Source: Xanthoparmelia taractica (taxonomy: Eukaryota > Ascomycota > Lecanoromycetes > Lecanorales > Parmeliaceae). Taken from it: 64,000 nucleotides of DNA. The translations under genes were made by a program, and so were the position numbers. The notes under the pieces are model-generated. The model ran no database searches. It worked only from the letters and a program-made list of their open reading frames with translations, and had not been told where the DNA came from. Below are positions 11,594 to 23,562 of this stretch, piece by piece. The DNA is taken from positions 58,801-122,800 of the forward strand of contig JANQBS010000110.1 in assembly GCA_033085395.1 (NCBI GenBank), read 5' to 3'. Within the stretch, counting starts at the first letter, position 1, and each line of letters starts with the position of its first letter.

Positions 11594-13479
11594 TCATGTC
11601 ATCTTCGTCTTGTCCGCTTTCACCTTTGCGTCTCTCCACTTGATCAACTTTCTCTCCACCTGCCCCACTGCTAAGACCAGGGTTTCTAACCTAACACCGA
11701 TCGCTTCAGCGACTGCTTCGTGAAATGCTTTGGCGTGCGGCGTTAGATCCTCAACATTCCTGTACCTCTTGTAGAAGTTTCCGATATGAGTCGAGTCCCC
11801 ATTGATCCCTACGGAATCTTCGGGATTATCCGAGACAACAGTGCGCAAACGCAGCTTGCCGATGACCATATTAAGCCTCTTGTTGACGGTCTCCTGCTCC
11901 TCGACAGCCATCCGGTCGTGACTGTATGGGGTGGGGCCGGACCCATCCGTACGGCCTATGGGGAACATGTCAAGGAGCTGCTTCGGAAGACTACGATCTT
12001 TCGCCTCCGTACGGGGTTCATCGACAAATGTGCGTTCGTACCAATCCATGTATTCGTCTAATTGCTCCCCCGTCATGTCCATGACATCGGTCTCCGTGAC
12101 TCTTATCTCACTTCCACGTTCCAGGTTAGTCCCGTCTGTCGCATGAGTTTTGGAAGAGCTTTGACCGTCGACCCACGACTTCCAGTCAACCGTCAACGCG
12201 GCTGGGTCTGCGAGAGAGCGCACCTGGCGGACAAAAGCGTCAAACGGATGATAGAGCTTCACCGCTATGACGAGCAGACATGTTAGCTGGACTTCCGGCA
12301 ATGAGGATGTCTGCTGCCGGGATCCAGGCAATGAGAATTCGAAAGCTGACGACAGTATCTGAGAGATCTGGAGCGTTTGAGAGTGGAGCGCAACTGCCAT
12401 CTCATTAGCTGCAGGCTTGGAGACGGATAATATCCAGAGATCAAGCCATACTCGGTAAGGAAAGATTGCGTATCTGCTTGTAGAGTAAGAGAGGAACATT
12501 GGGTGGAGGGAAGACGAGCGCGAAGTGGTGTGTGTAGAAAAGGGAGAGGTTATGGATCGTCTTGCGTAGATGATCTAGCTCGAGCGGAGACTGCAGGTAC
12601 CAAGTCAGTCGAGCTTCCAGAACGATCGGGACGTCCATACCGTCGTATCCAATGCTTTGAGGTACTGTGCGGGTAGCCTTTGCTTCATGGCAGCGGGTAC
12701 GAATCTCACGGCCCTTATGAAAAGAATATCTTCTCTAACAGCCCAACTGGAGATCGAGATGTTTAAGCAAAAGTCCATCTGAAGGCTCAGACAGTAGAAT
12801 TCATACCGATGTATTTCCCCAATACTAACAGGTAGTCGCAGAAGGATCATTCCCAAATAGCAAAGTCCCAGCGTCTCAATCAAGCTTGGCATATCTTTTC
12901 CTCCAATCTTCCACTTTCTCCCCACGCCGTCATGCTTGTCTTCCGTCTCCGTCTCGCTTTGCGGCTGTGAGCTAAACACTGTGTCCTCGTCAGAGGTAGC
13001 ATCGGTCTTGCTTTTCAGCAACTGCAACCGTAACGCCCATAGATCTTTGACCACGGTCTCGAGCTCTGCTGGTAGGCCAATGGTATGGATCAAGGCGTAG
13101 CATTGTTTCCAGAGGATGAGCTGATAGGATTGAAGGTAGAGCTCTGTAGCGGTGGTGCCTCTGTAAACTGGATGCTGTCAGTGAGGTGCCTTAGCAAGGT
13201 GAGGTGTAGGCCTACCTTGGGAGATCCTTTCTCGTGTTTCCCTCCTGACGCGGGTTTTTCTACCCTGGGTGCCGAAATCATCCTCGTCTTGCTGCGTGGC
13301 TTGTCCCTAGTTATGGCACCGTCAGGCTCAATGTTAAGCTGACTTTGGCCCCCGTTTACCTCCTGCAGATGGCCTCTCTTGCAATATGTGAACCCATTTT
13401 CTTCGTAGTATAGCGTTGATTTGCAGTTGTCCTCCTTACCGCACCTCTCACCCTTCTCGTATTGCAGCTTTTTAGACAT
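11594..13479 (-). CDS. RRN7: RNA polymerase I core factor subunit Rrn7 (TAF1B-like)
   Basis: Exons 13360-13479, 13216-13306, 12641-13167, 12452-12590 and 11594-12393, 558 aa. The N-terminus carries the Rrn7 zinc ribbon: C13 and C19 (ERCGKEDNC), then C33 and H36 in FTYCKRGH. After it come DEDDFGTQGRKTRVRRE and VYRGTTATELYLQSYQLILW, typical of Rrn7, and then two cyclin-like regions (GLPAELETVVKDLWALRLQ; LPEVQLTCLLVIAVKLYHPFD). The C-terminal part contains LDEYMDWYERTFVDE. Rrn7 recruits Pol I to rDNA promoters in the nucleolus, as TFIIB does for Pol II. Start 13479 is chosen because MSKKLQYEKGERC matches the family opening. Introns were placed by frame; the second (48 bases) is the least certain. 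Confidence 0.88.
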
Positions 13480-13907
13480 GTACTTTGTTAGAGCATGCTG
13501 ACCTTCGTAATTTATGTTGCCTTGGAGCGGCTCAAATGATTGTATCGAGCATGAAAGAGTCACATTCAGGTCGCAAGGTGGATCTACATTCAAAACATAT
13601 TGTCTACGCGTACCATAAAGATATTCCAATGAGTCTGTATACTCATATCTCCGCACTTGAATTCTTTTCTACACTGATCGCATCCTTGTCATCATCTCAT
13701 GCAGTATCCATCGCTTAATACATGCAGAAGGTATATGCCGAAACCCAAATTACCTTTTGAGGGAGATCCATCATGAAGTGTAGCAAGATAAGCTGGGCTG
13801 CCAGCTTCGATCTCCGGCTAAAAGTGTACCAAAGCTGCCAACGTTGACCACGATATCCTCTTTCCCGTGGCTATTCTCCGGAAGATGCAAGCCCACTTTG
13901 TAGGCCT

Positions 13908-14596
13908 TCAGGCAGCCTTCGGGGCTTCTTTCGCTTCAATAGCAACCTCCTCACCCATGGAAGTAAGAACAATGACGTCTGAAAACATAAGCGAACGTCA
14001 TACCTTTGAAAGAAGGTGCGACTTACTGGTGTCTTTCTCGTCGGTGCGGAAGAGCTTGTCGATCTTTTCGCCAACCTCTCCCTCAGGAACCTTGACATCA
14101 TCCTTGGTATTGCCATCGTCAGCCATGAGAGACAGAAAGCCGTCGTCAGTGACATCCAGCTAATGAGTTGTCAGTGAAGTGCGTTTATCAAGGGTACGCA
14201 GTGAACAATTACAAGCTGGTATTCCTTGCGCTGGACGTTAGGGACGTCCATGTTGTGGGTGGAGGGGCAGAGATCTTCGAGCTTCTTGCCAGTGAAGATG
14301 TCAATCGCAACGAGATGAACCTTGGCGTGGCCGTGCTTGCCGGTCTTTGACGTGCTCATTTCCACGATCTTGCAAGGGCGGCCCTTAATGACGACGAATC
14401 CGTTCTTGCGGAGCGCAGAGCACTGCATGGGATACGTGGTGGAAGCACCGGCATCGGCGCTCTCGAAGGTGTGCTCATGCTGTTGGGCAAGTCGGTCAGC
14501 ACGACTTGGAAAGAAATTGCACGAGCTCATGGGCGGTCTGGCGGGGAAAGTCTGCCAGGGAATTTGAATGTGACTTACCTGGGCATCGTCCGCCAT
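13908..14596 (-). CDS. eIF5A: Translation factor eIF5A (hypusinated)
   Basis: Exons 14579-14596, 14213-14479, 14027-14159 and 13908-13978, 162 aa, normal for the family. The hypusine loop STSKTGKHGHAK is intact, with the modified lysine being the one in KTGKHGH. Flanking family sequence is complete: NGFVVIKGRPCKIVEM before it, LVAIDIFTGKKLEDLCPSTH after it, and DGFLSLMADDG in the C-terminal OB fold. eIF5A relieves ribosome stalling (for example at polyproline) in the cytoplasm. The first exon encodes only MADDAQ. It is divergent from the dehydrogenase at 15214. Confidence 0.95.
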
Positions 14597-15213
14597 GGTT
14601 GAAGCTGATGGAAAGCGAGATGAAAGGAGCGAATGGGAGAAATAGAAAATAGGCGCCGGCGGCGAGGGTTAGAATGTTTGGCTGGATAGGTTGAAGTTTT
14701 TGTTTGATGTGAACTGGTGAAGGACTTTTGTAAGAAAGTGCGATTGGCGGGGCGAGCGTGGAGTTTACCTGAATGTGGTTAGATGATGTGGGGTCAGCAA
14801 ATGCTCACATCTTACCTTAGTGTCCTACTCTAAAGGTACTTTCGTTGAGGAATCACTACTGTAAAGAGCTCTGAGGATCATACTGTCCAGCTTTCTTTTG
14901 TATATCATCTTTTTTCTATGTCAAGGTACAAGCAGTATCAACACGTCTGCCTGTATACGTCAAGCTATTCGTTAAGCTGCAGATAGCCATCATGGTTTGC
15001 CCCAATTGGTGAATTTTTCTCCGGCAAAGCCTCGGGCATTCATGTGAGGGTTGTCAATTCAACGTCAGTTCAGGGGATCAAGGATAGTAGTAGGCATCAT
15101 TGTTACGGGGCTACTGTCCTTCTCTTCCATTATCCAGAAAGTCGAATCCTTTCAATACTCCTTCCCGTTCGTGTATGACCTTCCTCAGAAAAGCATCATA
15201 CATATATAGCACA
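14597..15213. other. Divergent intergenic region, 617 bases
   Basis: This is the shared promoter region of eIF5A (minus) and the short-chain dehydrogenase (plus). Nothing else is recognised. Confidence 0.55.
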
Positions 15214-16335
15214 ATGTTTGGTGGCAAGAAATTCAATCCCGACACGGATATCCCTGATCTAACCGGCAAGACCATCCTGGTTACTGGAGGTACATATAGA
15301 TTGGCCTGCTAATACAGCGGGGAGACCTATCCACTGACCTTCTGTGTTAGGGAACAATGGTCTAGGGTTAGAGACTTGCCGTCAGCTTGCGAAACATAAC
15401 CCTCACATCTACTTAGCGGCTCGAACACCATCCAAGGCAGAGTCTGCCATAGCCGACATAAAAGGGACAGTACCCAATGCCAACATCACCTTTCTACAGC
15501 TTGACCTGGCTTCTCTCGAGTCGGTGAAGAAAGCTGCCGATACATTCAATGCCGAATCCGATAGACTTGACGTTCTCATCAACAATGCAGGTGTCATGGC
15601 TCTGCCCGCTTCCACCACTAAAGATGGGTACGAGATCCAATTCGGTACCAATCACATTGGTCACTTCCTTCTCACCAAGCTCCTCATGCCCACCTTACAG
15701 CGCACCGCTGAGGGCAAACGAGACGTACGCATCGTCAACGTTAGTTCAGAAGGGCACAGGCTTCCCCCGCGGGGCGGGCTTGTATTGAAAGATGCTCGCT
15801 CCAACATGGCCTCTTACAGTACTTGGGTGCGCTACGGCCAGTCCAAATTGGCGAATGTCTTGTTTACGCGAGAACTTGCGAGGCGGTACCCTGCCATCAA
15901 GAGCGTCGTTCTTCATCCAGGAGGCATTGATACTGGGCTTTCACTAGGTTTCCAGAAAGAGCACCCGTGGCTCGCGGGATTCGCTCGCCCTATTGCTTCA
16001 CTGTTTCTGACGACAGTCCAACAGGGTGCCCTCACCCAGTTGTTTGGTATGTGATTCGCAGCCTAGCTTTTCCTTCTGGGAATATGTCAGGTGATGGGCA
16101 TCATGTGTCAAGAGTCCGGCTGTGCAGAGTTGTCCCAAACCTCCGAGAGCGCTCTTGAAAAGGCAATGCTGACTTGTAAACATTTCCAGCCGCGACGAGC
16201 GAAGAGGCCAAGACTGGAACGTACTATGTCCCTATTGCCACAGAAAGCTCTGGGTCGAAGTACTCGCAAGACCCCAAGCTAGCGGAGGAGTTGTGGGAGT
16301 GGACCGAGCAACAATTGACTGAAAATGGTTATTGA
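15214..16335 (+). CDS. Short-chain dehydrogenase/reductase (retinol-dehydrogenase-like)
   Basis: Exons 15214-15289, 15351-16046 and 16190-16335, 305 aa. The first junction completes the cofactor motif TGGNNGLG. Further classical SDR motifs are present: NNAG in LINNAGVMALP, the catalytic Ser in IVNVSSEGH, and YGQSKLAN as YxxxK. The C-terminal exon reads GTYYVPIATES. The opening GGKKFNPDTDIPDLTGKTILVTGG is typical of fungal WW-domain-oxidoreductase/retinol-dehydrogenase-like SDRs. The substrate cannot be inferred. An in-frame ATG lies upstream at 15100, but 15214 fits the family. Confidence 0.88.
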
Positions 16336-17482
16336 GAGTTCAATTAGTGAAAGTTATTGGACGAGCCAGTCTAGGTACTTGCCCTCTTAAATCCTGACAG
16401 TCACAGGCTCAAACTTCAGGGCTTTTCCAAATCAGTCTCCTCTTCAAAGTCAAGGGTCACAGTCCTAGAGTAAGGTCCCCTAGGCTTTTCCTTATCGTCG
16501 TATTTGAGTCATTACATGTTTATCGTTTCAATACAAGAGAGGCCCCGAAGGGCCATCTCGAGCCATTGGTATGACTAAGTCCCCAGTGATAACACCAGCT
16601 ATTAGGCAACGGAGGGAAGTACCCAAAACTTCTGAATAATGCAGTGTTCACGGTCATAATCACATCAGAATGACTTCCAAGATGACGCTGCCCATTTATA
16701 GAGCATTCTTTCTACGTCTACCTTAGCCCTGAACAGGGTTGTGTGTTGAGTTGATTAAATGATCATGCACTGGCTTGCCCATGGCTGCGCGTCGCTTCGC
16801 TTAAATTCCGCCAATTCAAGCTACATTCTCTCCATCCTCAAATGTTTCTTCAATCAGCCTAGTCAACAGCTCTGTCCATGAACCGCACTTGATGTCTGAT
16901 CGAGTCTCGAGGCTGCCTCATCGATCCTGAAAACCACCTCTAAGCCATACCCCTTCGCTATCCTCTGGGCGTGCATCTTTTCTCACCAGTGCGAGCACCA
17001 GAGTGTTCCTTTGGTGATTCGCGCAAACAAGTCGAGGATCGGCCAAGGCCGTTTACTCCCGCTTGGGGTAAGTCATTTGGGTCTCGAACAGATTGGCTGT
17101 GCCAAGACTGAGACCAGATAGTGTGTTAATCAGTGAAAGTACCACAGTGTTGCTGAAATTTATATATTTATATATACAGGAGATTATAGTACTAGCTAAA
17201 ACTCGAGGGTAACGTCCAGGCATTGGCTATGTCTCAGAGGTCCTCTAGCAATGTCCGGTGCATTCTATGGCCCAGAAAACCCATGTTATTCACTTCCTGC
17301 GGGCTGGTCAGCGGAGTGTTCAGGTTTTCTGGTGACATGCTGTCAGGTGATGTTGTGAGCTGGATCCAAATTCGCTACCTGAGACGCGACGAAAGGACCA
17401 ACTATCACCACCTTTCACACCAAAGTACGTTCTCACTGGCATTACTCTTGCAATAACCAAGACTTGCTGAAGACACCACAGC
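16336..17482. other. Intergenic, 1147 bases
   Basis: Open frames here have no recognisable motif. A tRNA or 5S gene was looked for by eye and not seen. A short TATA-like A/T block (atatatttatatatac) sits near 17161-17177, about 300 bases before the F-box gene. Confidence 0.5.
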
Positions 17483-18146
17483 ATGGCTGCTCCTTTCAGG
17501 CCTTTCAACAATGTCCCTAACGAAATCCTACTTTATATCCTGAGTAGTGTTGACGCTAGAGACCATCTCAATGTCAAGCTCGTCTCCAAGATATTCAACA
17601 GCTGCGCCGTCGACATCGATATGACCACCCTGACCCTCGCAGAAGCAGCAAAATGCCATGCCGCCATCGAGGCCTCTTTCCCGCGCAATAGAGCCCTAGT
17701 CTGCTGTTGCTGCACCCACTGTGGGCTTGTCAAAGACACGGACCAGTTCTCGGATCCTCATGCCACGAAGAAGAAGGCCAACCGCACTTGCGTCGCCTGT
17801 GGCATTCGAAGATCAAAATACTCGAATACCTGCCTCCCTTTTATTGGTGGCGAACACCGGATTCCCTACTACGATTGCCTGCAACCGATGTCGATGTACG
17901 CTGGATGGAGGCTTAAGTCGGCGGAAGCGGCGGTCCTGCTGCGTTTGAGTTCCGGCAAGATCTATTGCCAGCATTGCTTGGAGTCCAGACTCTGGTTCGT
18001 AACGAGTCCCATCTATGTTGTACGACTTTTTGCTTATGGCTGTTTATAGTCGCCGGTTCCCTACGATGCAGCATCGGGATCAGGAGATAAGGAGGATCCA
18101 CGCGGATCCTGCGTACGGTTATTACTGGCAGAAGGTCGGAGTCTGA
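17483..18146 (+). CDS. F-box protein with a Cys-rich region
   Basis: Exons 17483-17994 and 18050-18146, 202 aa. Residues 8-50 form an F-box (NVPNEILLYILSSVDARDHLNVKLVSK split over the start). The middle has clustered cysteines (VCCCCTHCG, CVACG, YYDCLQP, CQHC), perhaps a zinc-binding fold. F-box proteins link substrates to SCF ubiquitin ligases through Skp1. The second exon is inferred: a GTTCGT donor and TTTATAG acceptor lead to a charged tail ending YYWQKVGV, which resembles fungal F-box proteins of this size. Without the intron the frame stops at 18049 after 188 residues. A competing donor at 17999 would open a longer, less protein-like tail. First exon solid, second tentative. Confidence 0.65.
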
Positions 18147-18882
18147 GTCGGGATTTGGGCGATGTGTTGCCGTTGACTTCATCCGTGGAGCTCAGAGCCT
18201 GCGGAGGATCTAAGGACGGACAGCTGGGGAAGAGATGGATTAGCTACACGATAGGGCTACGGTACTTGTATATAAAGGCCACCGTTTCCCGTCTCACATT
18301 ACGAACAAGCGGCCACACTGCCAACCAACACCGCCGGTATATTCATGAGGAAGTTGAGCTCTTGATTTGGTCTGACGGGCCGGGATTGAAGTATAGTCAT
18401 CATCTTACCCCTTTCCCGTAAAGAATTAACTTGATACAGCTTGCTATAACAACCACTTGATCCAAGCCATTCAATTCGGGTCACAAACCTCCAGCACACA
18501 TATACCACAATCACAAGCCTTTAAATCACAATCATATCACACCACATCACACCACACCAATAACGCAAACCCCATTTTCCCATTACCCCCATTCATTTTC
18601 CAATACCAAAACACTACAACTCAAACTCCCATTAACTCATCAGTGGACAGAGCCGCAGACACATACCATCACTCACTTTTTCTAACCCATTTCATCTTTC
18701 AAGCACACGGTAAATATATCACGCTCAATAATACTGCCTACTCCCGACTCCCTACCTACCCCCTTTTCCATCCCCCTTTACAGCCCCCTTATGCAGCACA
18801 TTTTACCACCCCCTTTCTCCCTTTCCACCCATCTATCCACCCACTCACTCACTCACTTACTCACCAACTTCCTTACCAAAGC

Positions 18883-18907
18883 CCTATCCTATCCTATCCT
18901 ATCCTAT
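18883..18907. repeat. CTATC pentanucleotide repeat
   Basis: Five near-perfect CTATC units on the plus strand. Confidence 0.85.
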
Positions 18908-18918
18908 ACCATACCAAC

Positions 18919-18958
18919 CCACCACACCACACCACACCACACCACACCACACCACACC
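18919..18958. repeat. ACACC pentanucleotide repeat
   Basis: About eight tandem ACACC/CACAC units directly follow the CTATC repeat. Confidence 0.85.
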
Positions 18959-19192
18959 GCACCACCTTAACCCAAGAACCACTCCCGCAATTAATCGTTA
19001 TGAGTGGAAATGCACACCACGATTTCGCTGATCGTGTGGAGAAGGGAAAGGAAGGGCAAGGGATAGGGGAAGGGATCAGGGATCAAGGGGTTGAGGCGTT
19101 GGGTGCTGAGATAGATGGACGGATGGGTGGATAATGTTGAGATAAGTAGATGGATGGGTAGGTTCGGGGGAAGGGGAAGAGAGAGGGAGAGG

Positions 19193-19196
<4 letters not shown>

Positions 19197-19251
<55 letters not shown>
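19197..19251. repeat. GA dinucleotide microsatellite
   Basis: About 27 perfect GA units inside a longer purine-only stretch that starts near 19,165. Confidence 0.95.
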
Positions 19252-19254
<3 letters not shown>

Positions 19255-19755
19255 TGGGATAAGTTGGTATCTGGGTGACAATGGCGGAAAGGGATGGGAT
19301 TGATGAGGTAAGGTATGGGATCGGTGGAAGAATGATGATGATGATGGAATGAGCTGATGGTAGGATGGGATTGGTGAGGTAAGGTAAGGTATGGAGAGGT
19401 AATGATATGATATGAAGCGTGTGAGGATGGTATGGTATGAGTATGGATGCGGGATCAGGTATAGTGTAACAAGCGCTCTCTCTCTGACATCTCGATTCCA
19501 GATCTCCAGGTTGAAAGTTCAGAAACCTTACCAGTGTGTGTGTGTGAGAGAGAGAGGTTGCTCACATGTCTATAATACAACCACGAAGCGAAGTCCGTGA
19601 TTAGGTAGGTACCTACTTACTCCATCGCCCGAAAATGATGCTCCTTTTCTACTCAGTTAAACTCGCCAAACGCCACAATGTTCACGCCCATGGTACAATC
19701 TGCACGCTAAGACATCTGGCATCAATGCAGCGAATTTGCCAACAGTTCGAATCTT

Positions 19756-21053
19756 TTACTCGTCTTCGACCTCTTCAACCCTCGGCGCAGCGTGTGCATG
19801 CCGCTTGCTGACTTGGCCGTTCGTTGCTGCTCCTGTGCCGTTTGTAGATGGGGACGCGTCGACCGATTTAGCATTCGCCTTCCCCCCACTTTCTCCTTTC
19901 TTCGACTTTTTGGACTTCTTTGCCTTTTTGTCCTGCCCAGCGTATGAAATCAGTCTCACCATCCCCCTCGTCGAAGTGGAAGCGCAAGCTGGATGGTGGA
20001 CTTACCTCCTGCCATCCCCAAACCGGCCTGAAACTGTCAAAGAAACCTACATCCTCAAAGAGGTTCGGATACAGCCATAGTCCCGGCGGTACCGTAAAAA
20101 CAGTCACACAGAATAGTATCAGGCGGAAAATAGCCATGGCGAAGAACAAGCCAATCAGTCCAAGGAAAGCCATACTAAGATACCAAACCCCGATCCTCAG
20201 CTTTACCGGCCACAATGGGAACATCACGACGGTCATGATCAATATCAACGCCCCCACCGCATACAGCTTCGTCCGCCACTGTGGCCCCTCGTACAGCCAG
20301 ACGTAATGTAGATCTTCGTTTATATCCTGCTGCTGTTCAATCTTAACGGTCCATAGCCCCTTGACTCGCTTTTGAGGTTTCGAAGGAGCATGACCGTGGC
20401 CTTCGTGGGGATCTGATTTTGAAACACGTAGAGCGAGTAGGGAGAGAGGGAGCAGTTTGAATATTTCAGTTTTTGGAGTTGCGGCGGTGATCTCGGGGAG
20501 GAGGGGGTTTTTGCTGCGGGCTTTCGTGTAGGCGGGGGATTCAATGGCTCGGAGGGCTCGTTTGACTGCTCGAGCGGTTTAATGACCTCGTAAAGACATG
20601 CACGAAAGGGAACGGGAGATGGGTACCTCTGAACATATCCTTCCGTTGCCCATTCAATATACAAGTCCTCGGCTTCAGATCCTGCCCTTTCAGCCACTTT
20701 GCCAGCGCCACCGCCCTCGGATCCGGTGCCCCCGGTGTGATAGGGACCTGTTGCCCCTGCTGCCCCTGCATCTGCGGTTGTCCTTGTGGTTGCGCAGCTT
20801 GGTTCTGGGCTTGCTGCTGCGCCATTTGCTGCTGCCGTTGGTGGTTTTCAAAGGCTTGTTGTTTGAGCTTGTTGATGTATTGTTCAAAGGTCAAGCCAGC
20901 TTTGTCGGCTTCCGCTTGGATCTGCTGCCGTTGCTGGGCTTGCAGCTGCTGAGGCGTCATGCCTCGCCGCTGGGCTTCGGCGACGATTTGTTGTTGGATG
21001 GCTGCCATTTGTTGCGGGGACGGCTGCTGGCCTGGAGGCGGTGGGCCTGACAT
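19756..21053 (-). CDS. SEC62: ER translocon component Sec62
   Basis: Exons 20627-21053, 20006-20565 and 19756-19932, 387 aa. Residues 1-110 are rich in Gln and Pro. The conserved cytosolic domain follows (ALAKWLKGQDLKPRTCILNG, KDMFRVKRALRAIESPAY, KNPLLPEIT), then HYVWLYEGPQWRTKLYAVG leads into two membrane segments (GALILIMTVVMFPLWP; FRLILFCVTVFTVPPGLWL) and VGFFDSFRPVWGWQE. The tail is polybasic (DKKAKKSKKSKKG). Sec62 with Sec63/71/72 drives post-translational import through Sec61 at the ER. Gln-rich N-terminal extensions occur in fungal Sec62 proteins. Confidence 0.92.
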
Positions 21054-21298
21054 ATTGAATGGTGCTACTGAGACAGTCTGGTTTGTAGGTTCTCGTACAC
21101 TGTATTGTGGTATTCTAAAATCTTACAATACTTGAGGCGCTCGTTGCGAAAGGACAGCGCAACCAGAAATATTTTATCGCCCGATATATCCGAACCACAA
21201 TAGAACCCTTTGTTCAAGCATTTTGACGTGGCTCCATACACTCGACCACTGATCAACATATCAAGGTTCTAAGACATTTGTAGCTCCGCATGTTCTTA

Positions 21299-23562
21299 CT
21301 ATTCTCCAACATGTTCCTTTGCCTGCTCAAACCACTCTTTCATCTCTTTCGCCAATCCACCGCCAGTATCTCCCACGATGGTCAACACAAGACTATAGTT
21401 ATTCCCTAAGAACCTCCCCCGTCTTCCCTGCGCCAGTCCCTTCGAAGCTTTGATCAAGAAGGCTTCAAACTCCCCGCGTAAGCGTTCCAAGCTGCGGCCC
21501 ACAGGCTCACTGTCACTCGTTGCCGCCTCTCCTGTAATTGATGCTATATTCTCATCGCTGCCGAGTGCCAAGATGCCTTGCAGAAATTGCCCAAAGCGCT
21601 GAGTCAGGACGTGGGGAGCTGTGGACCCTTTGCTGTCTCCGGTTGAAGTCGTCAAGGATAGTGTAGCGCGGGAACCACTGGGAAGCGAAGCTGCAGAGCG
21701 CCGTACAGATTCAACGTGCACATCCATAGCCAGCTGAAACCTCGGCCAGAGGAGCATGTTCGTGCCATTGATATATCCATCCGCGACTGGGCATTTTCGC
21801 CGCTGCAGCTCAAAGGCCAAATGTTGATTCAGACGAACGCAAAGTAGTATCCCCAAGCAGTCGTAGGAAGCGTCTATTAGATGTCTCGTAAAAGCATTCC
21901 CCAAAGCAAAAGTCGAAGCAAATATAGAATTAAAGTGATGGGAGACGGCATGGAACGATAGATTAGAGAAAAAGGCTGTGAGAAAGGAGTATTCGAAGGA
22001 AGCATTGTCGATCAAAGCGGTATTGAAGGCGTGGAAAGGGGTTTCAAGATACGCGGGAGCTTTGGACTGCTCTGCTACGTGAGAGGGAAGCGCGGGAGAA
22101 GAGGCGCGCTTGAGAATGTCAACGCGTCGACCAAGTGAGAGTGGGTCGTGGGCAGGTTGGGCATTCTTGGAGGCGGCGCCTGGAATGACCGATTAGTGAA
22201 TACGATATAGATTTCGTGGCGGAAAGACCCACTCCGGTGGTTCGTTTGGTCCCCCAAAGCATCAGCCTTGTCCACAGTGTACAGAGGCATCTTTTCGAGA
22301 GCCAGTCTGTACCGTGTAAAATGGCTCAAGTAATACCAACGCATAGTGTTGATGTATGCTTGAGCAATTTCATCAGCAAGCTGGCCGTGATGTTTGGCCA
22401 GGAAAAGGTAGAGGTCCTTGTAAGCAATGAATGCTCGCTGTTGAATGATCTGCGAATTGATGCTTGGGGAACGTAGAGCCTTGATCTGAGAGACCAGAAA
22501 GTCACGTATTCGCTCTATAGCCTATGTAGAAGATTAGTCTGAGAGGGGTTTTTGATCAGTCGTAACTCTTACCAAGTTCGTGAGGCCTTCCAAAAGCGGT
22601 TTGATTTCTGATACCGCTTGAATCTTATCAGGCCCTTTGATCTTGAGTTCCATTGTCTTGGATCGTTTCTCGAGTTCTCCAAGCGCTTTGATCCAAGCGT
22701 GATCGATTGGACCTTCGGAGATCTGCTTGACTAATGCGGGAGAAAGGCAAATCTCCTCAACAGCAGGGCCAAGAAGCTTCTCAACCACTTTCCGAATCTC
22801 CAGCTTGGTATTCATAGCACTTGAGCGGGATTGAAGGGTCTCAATCTCCGCAGACACCGCCCCCAGGTCTTTTTGAAAGTGTGTCAGGGAAAGTTCGACG
22901 GACTTGAGAACATCATCGCACGCCTATCAAGATATCAGCTTGATGAAAAGAGTACGTTGGATAGGATGTAATGTACAGTGATTGATGTATGCAAGTCCTC
23001 AAATTTGTCCTTGTCTCGTTCGTCTGAAACACACGCTCAGTATCAGAAGATTTGCGGTATTGGAAGAGTATACGTACTCACATTCCATGACACATTGTGC
23101 GGTGTCTCTAGAAGGATCTAAACTGCCAATGCCGTGGCGTTCATCTTCGTCCTCCAAGAAGTCCTGTATGCTTCGTCCTCGAAAATCAACATCCTCGACC
23201 AGCTCAACCGGCTTCTCTGACTGAGCATGACCATCATCTTCGTGCGTCGCGTCTCCATCAGATATGGAGCGCCCAACAAGTTGCTCTAGCGATTTCAGCG
23301 GGTCTGTGAAGTCTGCCGGAGGGGTGATCTGCTGCTTTAGACCTGAGCCATTGGGCAGACGTGGAGAGTTCAAGGACGTGGTAGAAGAGTTGTATTTGCT
23401 GGAAACGTTAAGAGAGGAAGAGCGAGGGCTGTGTGGTGGTCTGGCTGCAAGCCCAGGCCCAAGGTGACTGGGACGTCGAGGCGCGGGCGAGAACGATCTG
23501 TTCTGTGGTGGTGGAGAGCCGGCAGGGGTGGAATGACCTGAGAAGCGATCGAGCCCCCACAT
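21299..23562 (-). CDS. VPS52: GARP/EARP tethering complex subunit Vps52
   Basis: Exons 23082-23562, 22977-23023, 22573-22923, 22233-22521 and 21299-22179, 682 aa. The first 160 residues are disordered (Pro/Ser-rich, MWGLDRFSGHSTPAGSPPP). A Vps52/Sac2 core follows: LKSVELSLTHFQKDLGAVSA, SRSSAMNTKLEIRKVVEKLL, EGPIDHAWIKALGELEKRS, INSQIIQQRAFIAYKDL and YINTMRWYYLSHFTRYRLAL. GARP tethers endosome-derived vesicles at the trans-Golgi with Vps51, 53 and 54. The coiled-coil region near residues 180-240 fits. All four introns keep phase; exon 2 is only 47 bases. The 5' end faces a 2.4 kb region without a gene. Confidence 0.87.

Larger units (their letters stand above)
18147..19755. other. Low-complexity, strand-asymmetric intergenic tract
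   Basis: No supportable gene. From about 18,540 to 18,990 the plus strand is almost free of G and rich in CA/CT repeats. From about 19,030 to 19,470 it is almost free of C and rich in GA/GGAT repeats. The tract contains the separate microsatellites listed below. Confidence 0.8.

Noticed and set aside
18155..18421. Open frame after the F-box gene
   Set aside because: It would need a weaker donor choice and reads as unstructured sequence; kept only as an alternative 3' exon.
18457..19134. A 225-codon open frame on the plus strand
   Set aside because: It is made of Thr/His/Pro/Ser-rich text encoded by CA, CT and pentanucleotide repeats, with no motif; it is an artefact of low G content.
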